The position numbers were made by a program, and so were the translations under genes. A stretch of DNA of 64,000 bases from Humibacter albus DSM 18994 (GTDB lineage Bacteria > Actinomycetota > Actinomycetes > Actinomycetales > Microbacteriaceae), in the NCBI RefSeq assembly GCF_000421825.1, contig NZ_ATXT01000017.1:62001-126000 (forward strand). The letters are read 5' to 3'. Within the stretch, counting starts at the first letter, position 1, and each line of letters starts with the position of its first letter. Shown piece after piece: positions 28,292 through 37,210 of the stretch. The notes beneath the pieces are model-generated. The model saw only the letters and a list, made by a program, of their open reading frames with translations. It was not told the DNA's origin and searched no databases.

Positions 28292-28870
28292 TCAGCTGAG
28301 GTCTCCTGCTTTGGAATCGAGGGTCAGGGGCGTGGACACGTCGTCGACCTCGGCAGTGGGCTCGTCGCTCCGCTCGCGGGCCGCCGCGCGGCGCGGAGAG
28401 TAAACCCAGAACTTGTAGAGCGCGTAGCGCACGATGGTGCCGAGCACGAGCCCGACCACGTTCGTGGCGATGTTGTCGGCGAGCAGCGAGTGGAAACCGA
28501 GAAGGTAGCGAGACACCGCGATGCACAGGAGCGGCACGCACATTCCCAGGAGGCTGGCGAGCAGGAACTCGACGCCCTCGCGGGCCGTGTTGCGTTGCCG
28601 ATCAGCAGCGAAGGCCCAGTACCGGTTCCCGAGCCAGTTGACCAGGATCGCTGCCAGCGTGGCCACGACGGTGGCGAGCAGCGGGCCGTGGGGCACACGC
28701 TGGGGATTGAAGACCGTGAGCCAGAGGCCGTTGAACACGGCGAAGTTCACGACGACCCCGACGCCGCCGACCGCGCCGAACTTGATCAGCTGCACGAGCT
28801 GGGGGAGCAGGCGACTGCGAGCCTTGGTGGTGTGGTCATGGGAGAGTCCGGCACTCACGGACGAGTCCAT
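28292..28870 (-). CDS. GtrA-family membrane protein
   Basis: A 192-residue protein with four hydrophobic segments. It opens the family core with QLIKFGAVGGVGVVVNFAVFNGL, followed by NWLGNRYWAFA and, at the end, IVRYALYKFWVYSPRR. GtrA proteins are thought to help move polyprenyl-phosphate-linked sugars across the membrane for cell-surface glycosylation. The position beside purK and the PH-domain gene is conserved (Rv3277). A GGAAAGGGGG stretch precedes the ATG. Confidence 0.9.
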   Translation of the reverse strand: MDSSVSAGLSHDHTTKARSRLLPQLVQLIKFGAVGGVGVVVNFAVFNGLWLTVFNPQRVPHGPLLATVVATLAAILVNWLGNRYWAFAADRQRNTAREGVEFLLASLLGMCVPLLCIAVSRYLLGFHSLLADNIATNVVGLVLGTIVRYALYKFWVYSPRRAAARERSDEPTAEVDDVSTPLTLDSKAGDLS

Positions 28871-29033
28871 GCGAGACCCCCTTTCCCTCCGATGGCGGAC
28901 CGACTCGTGTTCGGTCCGTGCAGGCTGAGCGTATCCGGACCGGTTGTGATTGACCTAGGACGGAGCGTGCGACTGTGAAGGGGCGCACAGGGCCGTCGCG
29001 TGGGGACGAGGACTGTGGGACCGGATGCGTCGG

Positions 29034-29039
29034 TAGGAT
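29034..29039 (+). promoter_or_regulatory. -10 box of purK (leaderless)
   Basis: TAGGAT lies 6 nt before the GTG at 29046. Confidence 0.6.
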
Positions 29040-29045
29040 TTCAGG

Positions 29046-30182
29046 GTGACGAAGACAGTCGGTGTGATCGGTGGTGGACAGCTGGCGCGGATGATGATCG
29101 CGCCCGCGATCGAGCTCGGCGTCGAGATCAGAGTGCTCGCCGAAGCTCCCGGCATGTCGGCGCAGCTCGCGGCGACCGCGGTAGGCGACTACCGCGATCT
29201 CGACATCGTTCGTGCGTTCGCGCGCACCGTCGATGTCGTGACCTTCGATCATGAGCACGTTCCCCAGGCGGTGCTGCGGGCGCTCGTCGACGAAGGGATC
29301 CCCGTGCATCCGGGACCGGACGCCTTGCAGTACGCGCAGGACAAGTTGCTCATGCGCGCCAAACTCTCCGAGCTCGGCCTGCCGGTGCCGGACTGGGCCT
29401 CGGTCGAGACGCCCGAGGAGCTCGACGCTTTTCTGACGGATCACGGCGGCCGCGCCGTCGTCAAGACCGCCCGGGGCGGATACGACGGTAAAGGTGTGCG
29501 CGTCATCGACGGGCCGACCGAGGTGGACGACTGGTTCACCGCGCTCGCCGAAGACGGCAACGGTGGCGCTTTGCTCGTGGAGGAGCTCGTCGACTTTCGT
29601 CGGGAGCTGGCACAGCAGGTGGCTCGGCGGCCTTCCGGCGACATCGTCGCCTGGCCGGTCGTGGAGACCGTGCAGCGCGACGGGATCTGCGCGGAGGTGG
29701 TGGCGCCGGCGCCGGCATCCCCGGGCCGCATCGCAGAATTGAGCGAAGACATCGCCGTGCGCATCGCTGACGGGCTCGGCGTGACGGGGATGCTCGCCGT
29801 CGAGTTGTTCGAGACCACCGATGATCGCGTTCTCGTCAACGAACTGGCGATGCGGCCGCACAACAGCGGACACTGGAGCATCGACGGCTCGACGACAAGC
29901 CAGTTCGAACAGCATCTGCGGGCGGTGCTCGACCTGCCTCTCGGATCCACTGGCATCCTCCAACCGTGGTCGATGATGATCAACGTGCTCGGCGGGCCGG
30001 AGGGCGCGACCATGCCGGACCGATACGACGAAGCGATGCGCGAGCACCCGACTGCGAAGTTCCACAGCTATGCCAAGGAGTCACGGCCGGGGCGCAAGGT
30101 GGGCCATGTGACGGTGTGCGGCGACGATCTCGACGAGGTGGCCTACCAGGCGCGTGGCGCAGCAGGGTTCTTCAAGGAGTGA
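29046..30182 (+). CDS. purK: 5-(carboxyamino)imidazole ribonucleotide synthase
   Basis: A 378-residue ATP-grasp enzyme that uses ATP and bicarbonate to make N5-CAIR in purine synthesis. [12 protein letters not shown] marks the N-terminal nucleotide-binding fold, FDHEHVP a conserved loop, and [16 protein letters not shown] the ATP-grasp glycine loop. [16 protein letters not shown] is the C-terminal substrate and metal site. GTG 29046 follows a -10 box by 6 nt. purE begins 17 nt after the stop, so the two steps are adjacent. Confidence 0.95.
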   Translation: MTKTVGVIGGGQLARMMIAPAIELGVEIRVLAEAPGMSAQLAATAVGDYRDLDIVRAFARTVDVVTFDHEHVPQAVLRALVDEGIPVHPGPDALQYAQDKLLMRAKLSELGLPVPDWASVETPEELDAFLTDHGGRAVVKTARGGYDGKGVRVIDGPTEVDDWFTALAEDGNGGALLVEELVDFRRELAQQVARRPSGDIVAWPVVETVQRDGICAEVVAPAPASPGRIAELSEDIAVRIADGLGVTGMLAVELFETTDDRVLVNELAMRPHNSGHWSIDGSTTSQFEQHLRAVLDLPLGSTGILQPWSMMINVLGGPEGATMPDRYDEAMREHPTAKFHSYAKESRPGRKVGHVTVCGDDLDEVAYQARGAAGFFKE

Positions 30183-30186
30183 CACC

Positions 30187-30192
30187 TAGCCT
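30187..30192 (+). promoter_or_regulatory. Internal -10 box before purE
   Basis: TAGCCT lies 7 nt before the ATG at 30200, directly after the purK stop. purE may be transcribed on its own as well as with purK. Confidence 0.45.
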
Positions 30193-30199
30193 GGATGCC

Positions 30200-30751
30200 A
30201 TGCCCAGCGTGAACTCCCCTGAGCCCCTGAGCGCCGTGCCGACATCCACCGTGCCCACGAGCGCACCGCTTGTCGCCCTCGTGATGGGATCCGACTCGGA
30301 CTGGGCCACCATGAAGGCGGCGGCAGAGGCGCTGAGCGACTTCGGCGTTCCGTACGAGGTCGAAGTGGTCTCGGCTCATCGCACGCCGGAGAAGATGATC
30401 GCGTTCGGCAAGCAGGCGGCATCCCGCGGCATCAAGGTGATCATCGCCGGTGCCGGAGGAGCGGCGGCCCTGCCTGGAATGCTGGCCTCTGTGACCACTC
30501 TTCCCGTGGTGGGCGTGCCGGTTCCGTTGGCCAAACTCGACGGGCTCGACTCGCTGCTGTCGATCGTGCAGATGCCGGCCGGCATCCCGGTGGCGACCGT
30601 CGCAATCGGCGGGGCGAAGAACGCCGGCATTCTCGCCGCCCGCATCCTCGCGACCGGCGACGACGCCCTGGCGGCGCGCCTCGCAGGCTATGCGGCAGGT
30701 CTCATCGACCTCGTCGAGCAGAAGAACGAAGACCTCAAAGCCTCGCTATGA
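30200..30751 (+). CDS. purE: N5-carboxyaminoimidazole ribonucleotide mutase
   Basis: A 183-residue class I PurE that moves the carboxyl group of N5-CAIR to give CAIR. The phosphate-binding loop is [11 protein letters not shown], the catalytic histidine lies in SAHRTPEKM, and [13 protein letters not shown] and the later [16 protein letters not shown] complete the family pattern. About 22 N-terminal residues (Ser/Thr/Pro-rich) precede the fold. An ATG 5 nt upstream is out of frame. The stop overlaps the next gene as ATGA. Confidence 0.95.
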   Translation: MPSVNSPEPLSAVPTSTVPTSAPLVALVMGSDSDWATMKAAAEALSDFGVPYEVEVVSAHRTPEKMIAFGKQAASRGIKVIIAGAGGAAALPGMLASVTTLPVVGVPVPLAKLDGLDSLLSIVQMPAGIPVATVAIGGAKNAGILAARILATGDDALAARLAGYAAGLIDLVEQKNEDLKASL

Positions 30752-32103
30752 CCATCGCGAACCCGATCCGGTACCCGAACGCGGGCTCCCGTGCGGTGAT
30801 GACGCGGCGAGGCTGGTGGCTCGTCGCGCTCAACCTTCTCCTGCCCGGCAGCGCACAGGTGCTCGCCGGCAATCGCAAGCTCGGCCGGTTCGGCCTGGTC
30901 AGCACGTTCATTCTCTGGGCGTGCGTGATCGCCTTGATCATCACCGGGCTCGTGAAGCCGACAATCGTCGTCGGCATCTTCACGCAGACCGCGATGCTCT
31001 GGCTCGTGCAGATCCTCGCGTTCGCGTATGCGGTGCTCTGGGTCGTGCTCACGCTCGACACGCTGCGACTGGTGCGCCTCGTGAAGGCGCGCCCTGCTGC
31101 ACGGGCGGGCATCGCGGCCTTCGCCGTCGTGCTGTTGGCGGTCGTCTCCGGCACTGCGGCCTACGGCGCCGTGCTGGCCGGCAGCGCACGCGGCGCGCTG
31201 AGCGGGATCTTCTCCGCCGCGGCATCCGAACCGCCGGTCGACGGACGGTACAACATCATGCTGCTCGGCGGCGACGCGGGCCCCGGTCGCGACGGCATGC
31301 GACCGGACAGCATGTCGGTGCTGAGCATCGACGCCTCCACCGGTCAGGCGGTCTCCATCGGCGTGCCGCGCGACCTCGACCCGGTGCCGTTCAGCGACGG
31401 CTCGCCGATGAAGAAGATCTACCCGAACGGCTACGGGTACGACGACTACTGCGACGTCGACGTCTGCCAGCTCAACTCCATCTACACCGAGGTCGAGCTG
31501 TACAAGCCGAAGCTCTACCCCGATGCGACGAAGCACAACAGCGAGCCCGGCATCGAGGCGATGCGTGACGCGCTCGAGGGCGTCACGGGACTGAAGATCC
31601 AGTACTACGTGCTCATCGACATGGAGGGCTTCTCGCAGCTCGTGGATGCGCTCGGCGGCGTGACCATCGACGTCAAGGAGAAGCTGCCGATCGGCGGTGA
31701 CGCCCAGGGCAACGGCGTCACGGGGTGGATCTACCCGGGCAAGCAGCACATGAACGGGTACACCGCGCAGTGGTACGCGCGCTCTCGTGAGTCGACGAGC
31801 GACTACGACCGCATGGCGCGCCAGCGCATTCTCGAAGACGCCATTCTCAAGCAGTTCACGCCGGTCAACGTGGCGACGAAATTCCAGGACATCGCCAAAG
31901 CGGGCTCGCAGGTGGTCAAGACCGACATTCCGCAGTCGATGCTCGCGTACTTCGTCGATCTCGGATCGAAGACCAGAAGCCAGCAGGTGCAGAACCTCGA
32001 GCTCGTGCCGCCGACCGTCGATCCGACGGACCCGGACTACACGCAGATCCACTCGATGGTGAAGAAGGCGGTCACGCCGCCGACGTCGACCCCGACGCCG
32101 TAG
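30748..32103 (+). CDS. LytR-CpsA-Psr family wall-polymer ligase
   Basis: A 451-residue membrane protein. Three or four hydrophobic segments lie within residues 20-145. The extracellular LCP domain follows: [32 protein letters not shown], a DG-rich loop, [24 protein letters not shown] and [17 protein letters not shown], with the Arg and Asp residues that bind the pyrophosphate. LCP proteins attach polyprenyl-pyrophosphate-linked glycopolymers to peptidoglycan, so this one could act on the polymer made by the cluster from 37 kb onward. It overlaps purE by ATGA, a coupling also worth noting. Confidence 0.93.
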   Translation: MTIANPIRYPNAGSRAVMTRRGWWLVALNLLLPGSAQVLAGNRKLGRFGLVSTFILWACVIALIITGLVKPTIVVGIFTQTAMLWLVQILAFAYAVLWVVLTLDTLRLVRLVKARPAARAGIAAFAVVLLAVVSGTAAYGAVLAGSARGALSGIFSAAASEPPVDGRYNIMLLGGDAGPGRDGMRPDSMSVLSIDASTGQAVSIGVPRDLDPVPFSDGSPMKKIYPNGYGYDDYCDVDVCQLNSIYTEVELYKPKLYPDATKHNSEPGIEAMRDALEGVTGLKIQYYVLIDMEGFSQLVDALGGVTIDVKEKLPIGGDAQGNGVTGWIYPGKQHMNGYTAQWYARSRESTSDYDRMARQRILEDAILKQFTPVNVATKFQDIAKAGSQVVKTDIPQSMLAYFVDLGSKTRSQQVQNLELVPPTVDPTDPDYTQIHSMVKKAVTPPTSTPTP

Positions 32104-32110
32104 CTGCACG

Positions 32111-32166
32111 GCGTCCCGGGCAAGATCACCCTGCGGTAGGGGGAACCCGATACCGCGGAGGGACGC
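32111..32166. terminator. Nested hairpin between the LCP and DedA genes
   Basis: Outer arms GCGTCCC (32111-32117) and GGGACGC (32160-32166) enclose a tighter GCGGTA (32133-32138)/TACCGC (32151-32156) stem with a further GGG/CCC pairing. It starts 8 nt after the LCP stop codon. Confidence 0.5.
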
Positions 32167-32233
32167 GTCGTCGCACGGCTTCGCGGAGGCTGATGGTGTG
32201 CCGTCGCCGTGACGGTTCGACGAGAAAGGGAAG

Positions 32234-32935
32234 GTGATCCCGATCGACCTCCTCAACGCCTTCATCGCCGGCGTAGTCTCCTCGCCGTGGGTCCTGGTGC
32301 TCATCGCCGTCGTCGTGTTCATCGACGCGTTCTTTCCGCCGGTGCCGAGCGAGTCCATCGTGATCGCGGCGGCCGCGGCCGCCGTCTCGGTCGGAGAACC
32401 GAACATCGTGCTGGTCGTCGCATGCGCTGCGATCGGCGCCATCGCCGGAGACAACCTGACGTTCTGGATCGGCCGTGCCGTGGGGCTGGAACGCTTCGCG
32501 TGGATGCGCCGCCCCCGCATGCGCAGAGCCTTGCGATCGGCGAGCAACGGCATCGCGAGACGCCCCGCACCGTTCCTGATGACGGCGCGCTATGTGCCGG
32601 TGGGCCGGGTCGCTGTCAATCTGGTGGCAGGCGCCTCGGGATTCCCGCGTCGCCGGTTCCTCCCGCTCTCGATCATCGCGGGCGTCACCTGGGCGGTGTA
32701 CTCCGTGGCCATCGGTCTGCTCGCCGGCCACCTGCTGCACGGCAACGCGCTGCTCGGCATGCTCGTCGGCGTGGCGGGCGGCATCGCCTCCGGAGTGATC
32801 GTAGATCTCGTCATGCGGCTGTCCTCGCGTCTTCACGCCCGTCGCGGCATGCGTCGTACCGGGACCGCCGATAGCGTGGCAGAGGTCGAGGCCACGACCG
32901 GCCCGCAGCCCACCGAGTACGTCGGAGCAGAATGA
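32234..32935 (+). CDS. DedA-family membrane protein
   Basis: A 233-residue protein of the DedA/SNARE-associated family, which includes candidate polyprenyl-phosphate and phospholipid flippases. FPPVPSESIVIAAAAAA near residue 35 is the conserved loop with its acidic residue, and MTARYVPVGRVAVNLVAGASGFPRRRF (split here by the core Arg residues) is the second family block. Four or five hydrophobic segments are present, and the C-terminus is polar. GTG at 32234 has GAAAGG 5 nt upstream. It overlaps the next gene by ATGA, an operon with the two-component system. Confidence 0.85.
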   Translation: MIPIDLLNAFIAGVVSSPWVLVLIAVVVFIDAFFPPVPSESIVIAAAAAAVSVGEPNIVLVVACAAIGAIAGDNLTFWIGRAVGLERFAWMRRPRMRRALRSASNGIARRPAPFLMTARYVPVGRVAVNLVAGASGFPRRRFLPLSIIAGVTWAVYSVAIGLLAGHLLHGNALLGMLVGVAGGIASGVIVDLVMRLSSRLHARRGMRRTGTADSVAEVEATTGPQPTEYVGAE

Positions 32936-34203
32936 CCAGCACGTCCCTTCGCGCGACCGGCGCACCCGAGCGGCCCGCACGCGCCAGTGCCGGTCGGATC
33001 ACGCTGTGGGTGTTCGTGATCGTCGCCGCCGTGACGATCTTTCCGATCAGCGCCGCGTTGCCGGCCGCGGCCTACGGCGTTCCCGTGGCCATCACGCTGC
33101 TTCTGGCCATGGTTCAGGCGGGTGCGATGGTGCTCGTGCTGATCCGCCCCGTGCTCGCCTCCGCGCTGGCTGTGATCGGCGTGCTGGCATTCGCGCTGGT
33201 CACCCCGCCCGGCGGCCCGTGGCCGGTCATGGTGACGTCGATGCTCGCCATGACCGCCGTGATCATGCTCGCGAGCCGTGCGCAGTGGCCGGTCGGTCTG
33301 TGTGCCGGCGTCGTTGCTGTGCTCGGCAGTGAGGCGATCGCGCTGTGGGGCCCGGTCGCCAGGCAGACCGGTGCCGCGATCGCCGACTTGATCGTGTTCG
33401 CCAGCCTGTGCGCTGTCGCGTTGCTGCTCGGCCTGTTGTGGGGCAAGTGGGCGGCGGCGCGCGCCCAACTGGTGCGGGAACGCGCGGCGACGGCCGCCGA
33501 ACTCGCCCGGCGCGAGGCCGTCGAGGAACGCACCCGCCTGGCCCGTGAGCTGCACGACGTGGTGGCGCACGGCATGAGCGCGATCCAGGTGCAGGCATCC
33601 TCAGCCCGATACCGCCTGCCCGCGCTCTCGGCGGAGGCCGTGGACGAGTTCGACTCCATCGCGGCGCTGGCCCGTCAGTCGATGAGCGAGATGCGCTCGC
33701 TGCTGGCGGTGCTGCGCAGCGAGGAGACCGAAGGGGAATCGGTGCCGCAGCCTACCGTTGCGCAGGTTCCGCAACTCGTGGCCGCCGCCGAGCGGTCCGG
33801 TTCGCGCATCGAGCTCGACGACCGGCTCTCGTCGGCCCAGGCGGCCGCGTTCGACCCGGTGCTCTCGCTGACGATCTACCGCATCGTGCAGGAGTCGCTG
33901 AGCAACGTCGCGCGGCACGCGACGGGTGCCGACACCCTGATCACGCTGGAGCAGCGCGACGGCGCAGTGAACCTCGAGGTACGGAACGCCGCCGCCCTGG
34001 CGACCACCGCGCCGTGCATGCTGCCGGATGCCGGTGGTCACGGCATCCGCGGAATGCGCGAGCGCGTCGCCCTGCACCATGGCACGCTGGAGGCGGTGCC
34101 CACCGTCGACGGCGGCTTCGTGGTGCGCGCTGTCATTCCTCTCGCCCAGGCCGTCTCGAAACGCGACTCCGACCTCGATTCCGACCAGAAGGACACCGCA
34201 TGA
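32932..34203 (+). CDS. Sensor histidine kinase (HisKA_3 type)
   Basis: A 423-residue membrane kinase. Five to six hydrophobic segments occupy about 25-170, followed by a helical linker (ERAATAAELARREAVEE) and the phospho-acceptor His in RLARELHDVVAHGMSAIQ near residue 205. The ATPase domain carries IVQESLSNVARHA (N-box) and GGHGIRGMRERV (G-box). The usual D-box aspartates are weak: the segment before the G-box reads VRNAAALATTAPCM. It overlaps both neighbours by ATGA and pairs with the regulator that follows. Confidence 0.92.
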   Translation: MTSTSLRATGAPERPARASAGRITLWVFVIVAAVTIFPISAALPAAAYGVPVAITLLLAMVQAGAMVLVLIRPVLASALAVIGVLAFALVTPPGGPWPVMVTSMLAMTAVIMLASRAQWPVGLCAGVVAVLGSEAIALWGPVARQTGAAIADLIVFASLCAVALLLGLLWGKWAAARAQLVRERAATAAELARREAVEERTRLARELHDVVAHGMSAIQVQASSARYRLPALSAEAVDEFDSIAALARQSMSEMRSLLAVLRSEETEGESVPQPTVAQVPQLVAAAERSGSRIELDDRLSSAQAAAFDPVLSLTIYRIVQESLSNVARHATGADTLITLEQRDGAVNLEVRNAAALATTAPCMLPDAGGHGIRGMRERVALHHGTLEAVPTVDGGFVVRAVIPLAQAVSKRDSDLDSDQKDTA

Positions 34204-34871
34204 CCGTGAGCGTGCTCGTCGTCGACGACCAGGCGATGGTGCGCGCCGGCTTCTCGGCGATTCTGGATGCCCAGGACGGCATCAGGGTTGTCGGTCAGGC
34301 CGCCGACGGCGAGGAGGCGGTGCGCCTCGCGCGCGGCCTGCGACCCGACGTCGTGCTGATGGACGTGCGGATGCCCGTGATGAACGGCATCGACGCCACG
34401 CACGAGCTCGTGCACCCGAAGCGCGGTGATCCGCACATTCCCCGCGTGCTCGTGCTGACCACCTTCGACGCTGACGACTACGTCTACGACGCGCTCGCCG
34501 CCGGCGCCAGCGGATTCCTGCTCAAAGACGCGCTGCCCGACGAACTCGTGCAGGCCGTGCGCGTGGTCGCGGCGGGAGATGCGCTGCTCGCACCCAGCGT
34601 GACGCGCCGCCTGCTCGAACGGTTCGCCTCGCAGCGCCCGACGTCACCGCGTCCGGCCCCGGCGCTCGCCGACCTCACCGAGCGCGAGCGGGAGATCCTC
34701 GTGCTGATCGGGCGCGGGTTCTCCAATGCCGAGATCGCGGCGGAGCTGTTCATCGCGGAGCAGACCGTGAAGACGCACGTGAGCCGGGTGTTCACGAAGC
34801 TCGCCGTGCGTGATCGTGTGCAGGCGGTCATCCTCGCGTACGACTCGGGGCTGGTGTCACCGGCCTCCTGA
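34200..34871 (+). CDS. Response regulator, NarL/LuxR family
   Basis: A 223-residue regulator. The receiver has the acidic pair in VLVVDDQAMVRAGF, the phospho-acceptor Asp in VVLMDVRMPVMNG (near residue 55) and Lys in FLLKDA. The C-terminal LuxR-type helix-turn-helix (LTEREREILVLIGRGFSNAEIAAEL, EQTVKTHVSRVFTKL) is standard. It is the third gene of the DedA-kinase-regulator operon, which suggests a response to membrane or cell-envelope state. The target genes are not shown by the sequence. Confidence 0.94.
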   Translation: MTVSVLVVDDQAMVRAGFSAILDAQDGIRVVGQAADGEEAVRLARGLRPDVVLMDVRMPVMNGIDATHELVHPKRGDPHIPRVLVLTTFDADDYVYDALAAGASGFLLKDALPDELVQAVRVVAAGDALLAPSVTRRLLERFASQRPTSPRPAPALADLTEREREILVLIGRGFSNAEIAAELFIAEQTVKTHVSRVFTKLAVRDRVQAVILAYDSGLVSPAS

Positions 34872-34898
34872 CACGGGCGGTCAGTCGACGCCTTTTAG

Positions 34899-34932
34899 GG
34901 TGCGATTGCAGTACCTCGGTACGGGTGCGAAT
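34899..34932. promoter_or_regulatory. Possible operator: inverted repeat inside a direct repeat
   Basis: GTACC and GGTAC (34911-34922) form a small inverted repeat flanked by GGTGCGAT (34899-34906) and GGTGCGAA (34924-34931). It lies about 90 nt upstream of the acyltransferase start. A functional role is only suggested by position. Confidence 0.25.
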
Positions 34933-35021
34933 GGCTCCGCACGCTGATGTCACGGCTCACACCTTGCCCATAGCTTCTCCTCGTCGGCCTGATACGGGCC
35001 GGTCGAGAGGAGAAGAAACAC

Positions 35022-36356
35022 GTGTCGGTCGACATCCGCCCCCTCACTCCGCCGCTGGCCCCGACGCGCCACCGGAGGCGCGACGTCTCTGTGGACCTCG
35101 CGCGCGCCTGGTGCCTCGTCGTGGTCGTCTGCCTGCACGGCCTGATGGTCGGGGTAAGCGTGGGCGCCCACGGACCCGTGCTGCAGAACGCGCTGGCCGG
35201 ATGGCCCGGGTTCGCCGCACTCTCGTGGTTCGTGCAGATCATGCCGTTGGTCTTCGTGCTGGGCGGCTTCGCCGCCTTCACGCAGTGGACCTCTCTGCAG
35301 GCGAAGGGGGCGACGGCATCGGACTACGTGGCACTGCGCCTGCGCAGGCTTCTGGGCCCGGCCGTCGTGGCGATCGCCGCAGTGGTGGTGACGTTGGCGG
35401 CCTTGAGCGCGCTGGGCGTGCCATCCGCGATCGTCGCGATCGCCGGCTTCCACCTCGGACAGCCGCTGTGGTTCCTCGGCGTCTACATCATGGTCACATC
35501 GCTCGCGCCCGTCATGGTCGCGCTGCACCGGCGTGCCCCGGTCGTCGTGCTGCTGGCGCTGGCCGCGATGGCGGCCGGCATCGACGTGGTGCGGGCGCTC
35601 ACGGGCGTCACTGTCGTGGGCTTCGCGAACCTGCTTTTCGTCTGGCTGCTCGTGCAGCAGTTCGGGTTCTGGCTGGCCCAGGAACGGATGCCGCGGCGCC
35701 GATCGCGCCTCGCGCTGCTGGCGGCGGCGTCGTTCGGCGCGCTCGCACTGCTGTGCGCGCTCGGCGTGTTCTCGTTCGACATGCTCGCCGAGCTCAACCC
35801 GCCCTCGTGTGCGCTGGTGCTGCTCGGTGTGGGACAGCTCGCTCTGTTCACGCTGCTTCGCAGACCCCTGCGGTGGCTGCACGCGGTGCTTGTCGTCGGT
35901 GCAGTGAGCGCGTGGATGAACGCCCGCGCGATGACGATCTACCTCTGGCACATGCTGGTGCTGATCGCGTTGGCGGGCGTGCTGCTGATCGTGCGCGGAG
36001 CCGCCCTTCCCGATCCGCTCAGCGCTTCGTGGTGGGTGTCGCGGCCGATCTGGCTGCTCGTCGTCGTGGTGGCCGTCGCCGGTGCCGTGTGGGCGTCGGC
36101 CCGCTGGGAGCGCGACACGAAGCGGGAGGCGTCTCGACGTGGGATGGCTGCGGGAACGTCGCCGGCATCCGTTGTTCGCGTCGCCGCTGCCGCCGCGCTC
36201 GGTGCAGGCGGCGTGCTGGTCATCCTCGTCACCGGGTTCACGATGGCGGGCGGTGTTCTCGGGCTCTCCGGCGTGGCGGCCGCCCTTCGGCTGGTGACGC
36301 CGTCGGGCTCGCGCGGGCTGGTGGTCAGCCCGCCTGTGCGGCCAGCTGCGGGATGA
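35022..36356 (+). CDS. Acyltransferase-3 family membrane protein
   Basis: A 444-residue protein with ten to eleven hydrophobic segments. The N-terminal RRRDVSVDLARAWCLVVVVCLHGLM holds the family arginine and the histidine near residue 40 proposed to act in acyl transfer. MTIYLWHMLVLIAL near 305 is the late family motif. Such proteins O-acylate surface polysaccharides or lipids. GTG 35022 has AGGAGAAG upstream. The 3' end overlaps the convergent HAD gene by 32 bp. The acceptor is unknown, but the polysaccharide locus begins shortly after. Confidence 0.85.
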   Translation: MSVDIRPLTPPLAPTRHRRRDVSVDLARAWCLVVVVCLHGLMVGVSVGAHGPVLQNALAGWPGFAALSWFVQIMPLVFVLGGFAAFTQWTSLQAKGATASDYVALRLRRLLGPAVVAIAAVVVTLAALSALGVPSAIVAIAGFHLGQPLWFLGVYIMVTSLAPVMVALHRRAPVVVLLALAAMAAGIDVVRALTGVTVVGFANLLFVWLLVQQFGFWLAQERMPRRRSRLALLAAASFGALALLCALGVFSFDMLAELNPPSCALVLLGVGQLALFTLLRRPLRWLHAVLVVGAVSAWMNARAMTIYLWHMLVLIALAGVLLIVRGAALPDPLSASWWVSRPIWLLVVVVAVAGAVWASARWERDTKREASRRGMAAGTSPASVVRVAAAAALGAGGVLVILVTGFTMAGGVLGLSGVAAALRLVTPSGSRGLVVSPPVRPAAG

Positions 36357-37107
36357 GCCGGTCGAGCACCTCGATCGTGTTCTCCCAACCCGTGACCGCG
36401 CGCGTCGGCACACCCAGCGCGAGCACCGGGTAGTCGTTGCCTTCCGGGTCGAGCCGGTCGCCGATGAACAGCATGTCGGTCAGACGGATGCCCGTCAGCT
36501 GGGACAGCTTGCCGATGCCGTACGCCTTGTCGATGCCGCGCCGGGTGATGTCCACCGAGGTCGATCCGCCGGAGCGCACCTCGAGGTCGGGCAGCAGCTC
36601 TTGCACGGCGGCGCGCAGTGTGTTCTTCTTCTCGCCGGTCGGATCCCAGGCCGCCTTCGCTTCCACCGGAGCGGACTGGCCGAGCGCCGAGAAGGTGATC
36701 TGCGAGCCGCGATCCTCGAGAATCGGACCCCAGGTTTCGGTTTCCCAGAATCCGAGTCTGCGTGCTTCGGACTCGACCGCGGCCAATGCCCGGGACTTCT
36801 CGTCGTCGCCGAGGTCTTGCGCGTAGACCTTCGTCCACTCGCCGTCGGTGAATCGGTAGTACTGCGTGCCGCAGGTGGGCATGAGGTGCAGGCGCTCGAG
36901 ATGGGCGGGGGAGGCATCCGGGAGCCGTTCCACGACCTGCGTCGAGAACTGGGCGAACTGGCCGCCCGAGATGACGCACACCGGCACGAGGCCGAGCAGC
37001 ATGGTGAGACGCTCGGCCATCGCCGGATCGAGTGGAGACTTGGATGCCGCGAGCGTGTCGTCGAGATCGAACGCGACGAGCAGGGGGAGCGGGAGATTCG
37101 AGGGCAT
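36325..37107 (-). CDS. HAD-IIB family phosphatase
   Basis: A 260-residue HAD hydrolase. Motif I is FDLDDTLAASKSPL (nucleophile and acid Asp), motif II is VISGGQ, a C2-type cap follows, and motifs III/IV are DKAYGIGKL and FIGDRLDPEGND. The cap and the GGSTSVDITRRGIDKA block resemble phosphomannomutase-like and sucrose-phosphatase-like HAD-IIB proteins, so a sugar phosphate is the likely substrate. CAGGA precedes the ATG, and a possible -10, TAAACT, lies at 37170-37175. The last 32 bp overlap the acyltransferase gene tail to tail. Confidence 0.85.
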   Translation of the reverse strand: MPSNLPLPLLVAFDLDDTLAASKSPLDPAMAERLTMLLGLVPVCVISGGQFAQFSTQVVERLPDASPAHLERLHLMPTCGTQYYRFTDGEWTKVYAQDLGDDEKSRALAAVESEARRLGFWETETWGPILEDRGSQITFSALGQSAPVEAKAAWDPTGEKKNTLRAAVQELLPDLEVRSGGSTSVDITRRGIDKAYGIGKLSQLTGIRLTDMLFIGDRLDPEGNDYPVLALGVPTRAVTGWENTIEVLDRLIPQLAAQAG

Positions 37108-37210
37108 GGTCCTGAACGGTCTCGGGCACGCGCGGTGCGGACTAGGGCCGAGGAGTCGGCCGACAGGCGAGTTTATCGAGCCGTGCTGCGTGCACGGCGA
37201 ACCAGTGCCC

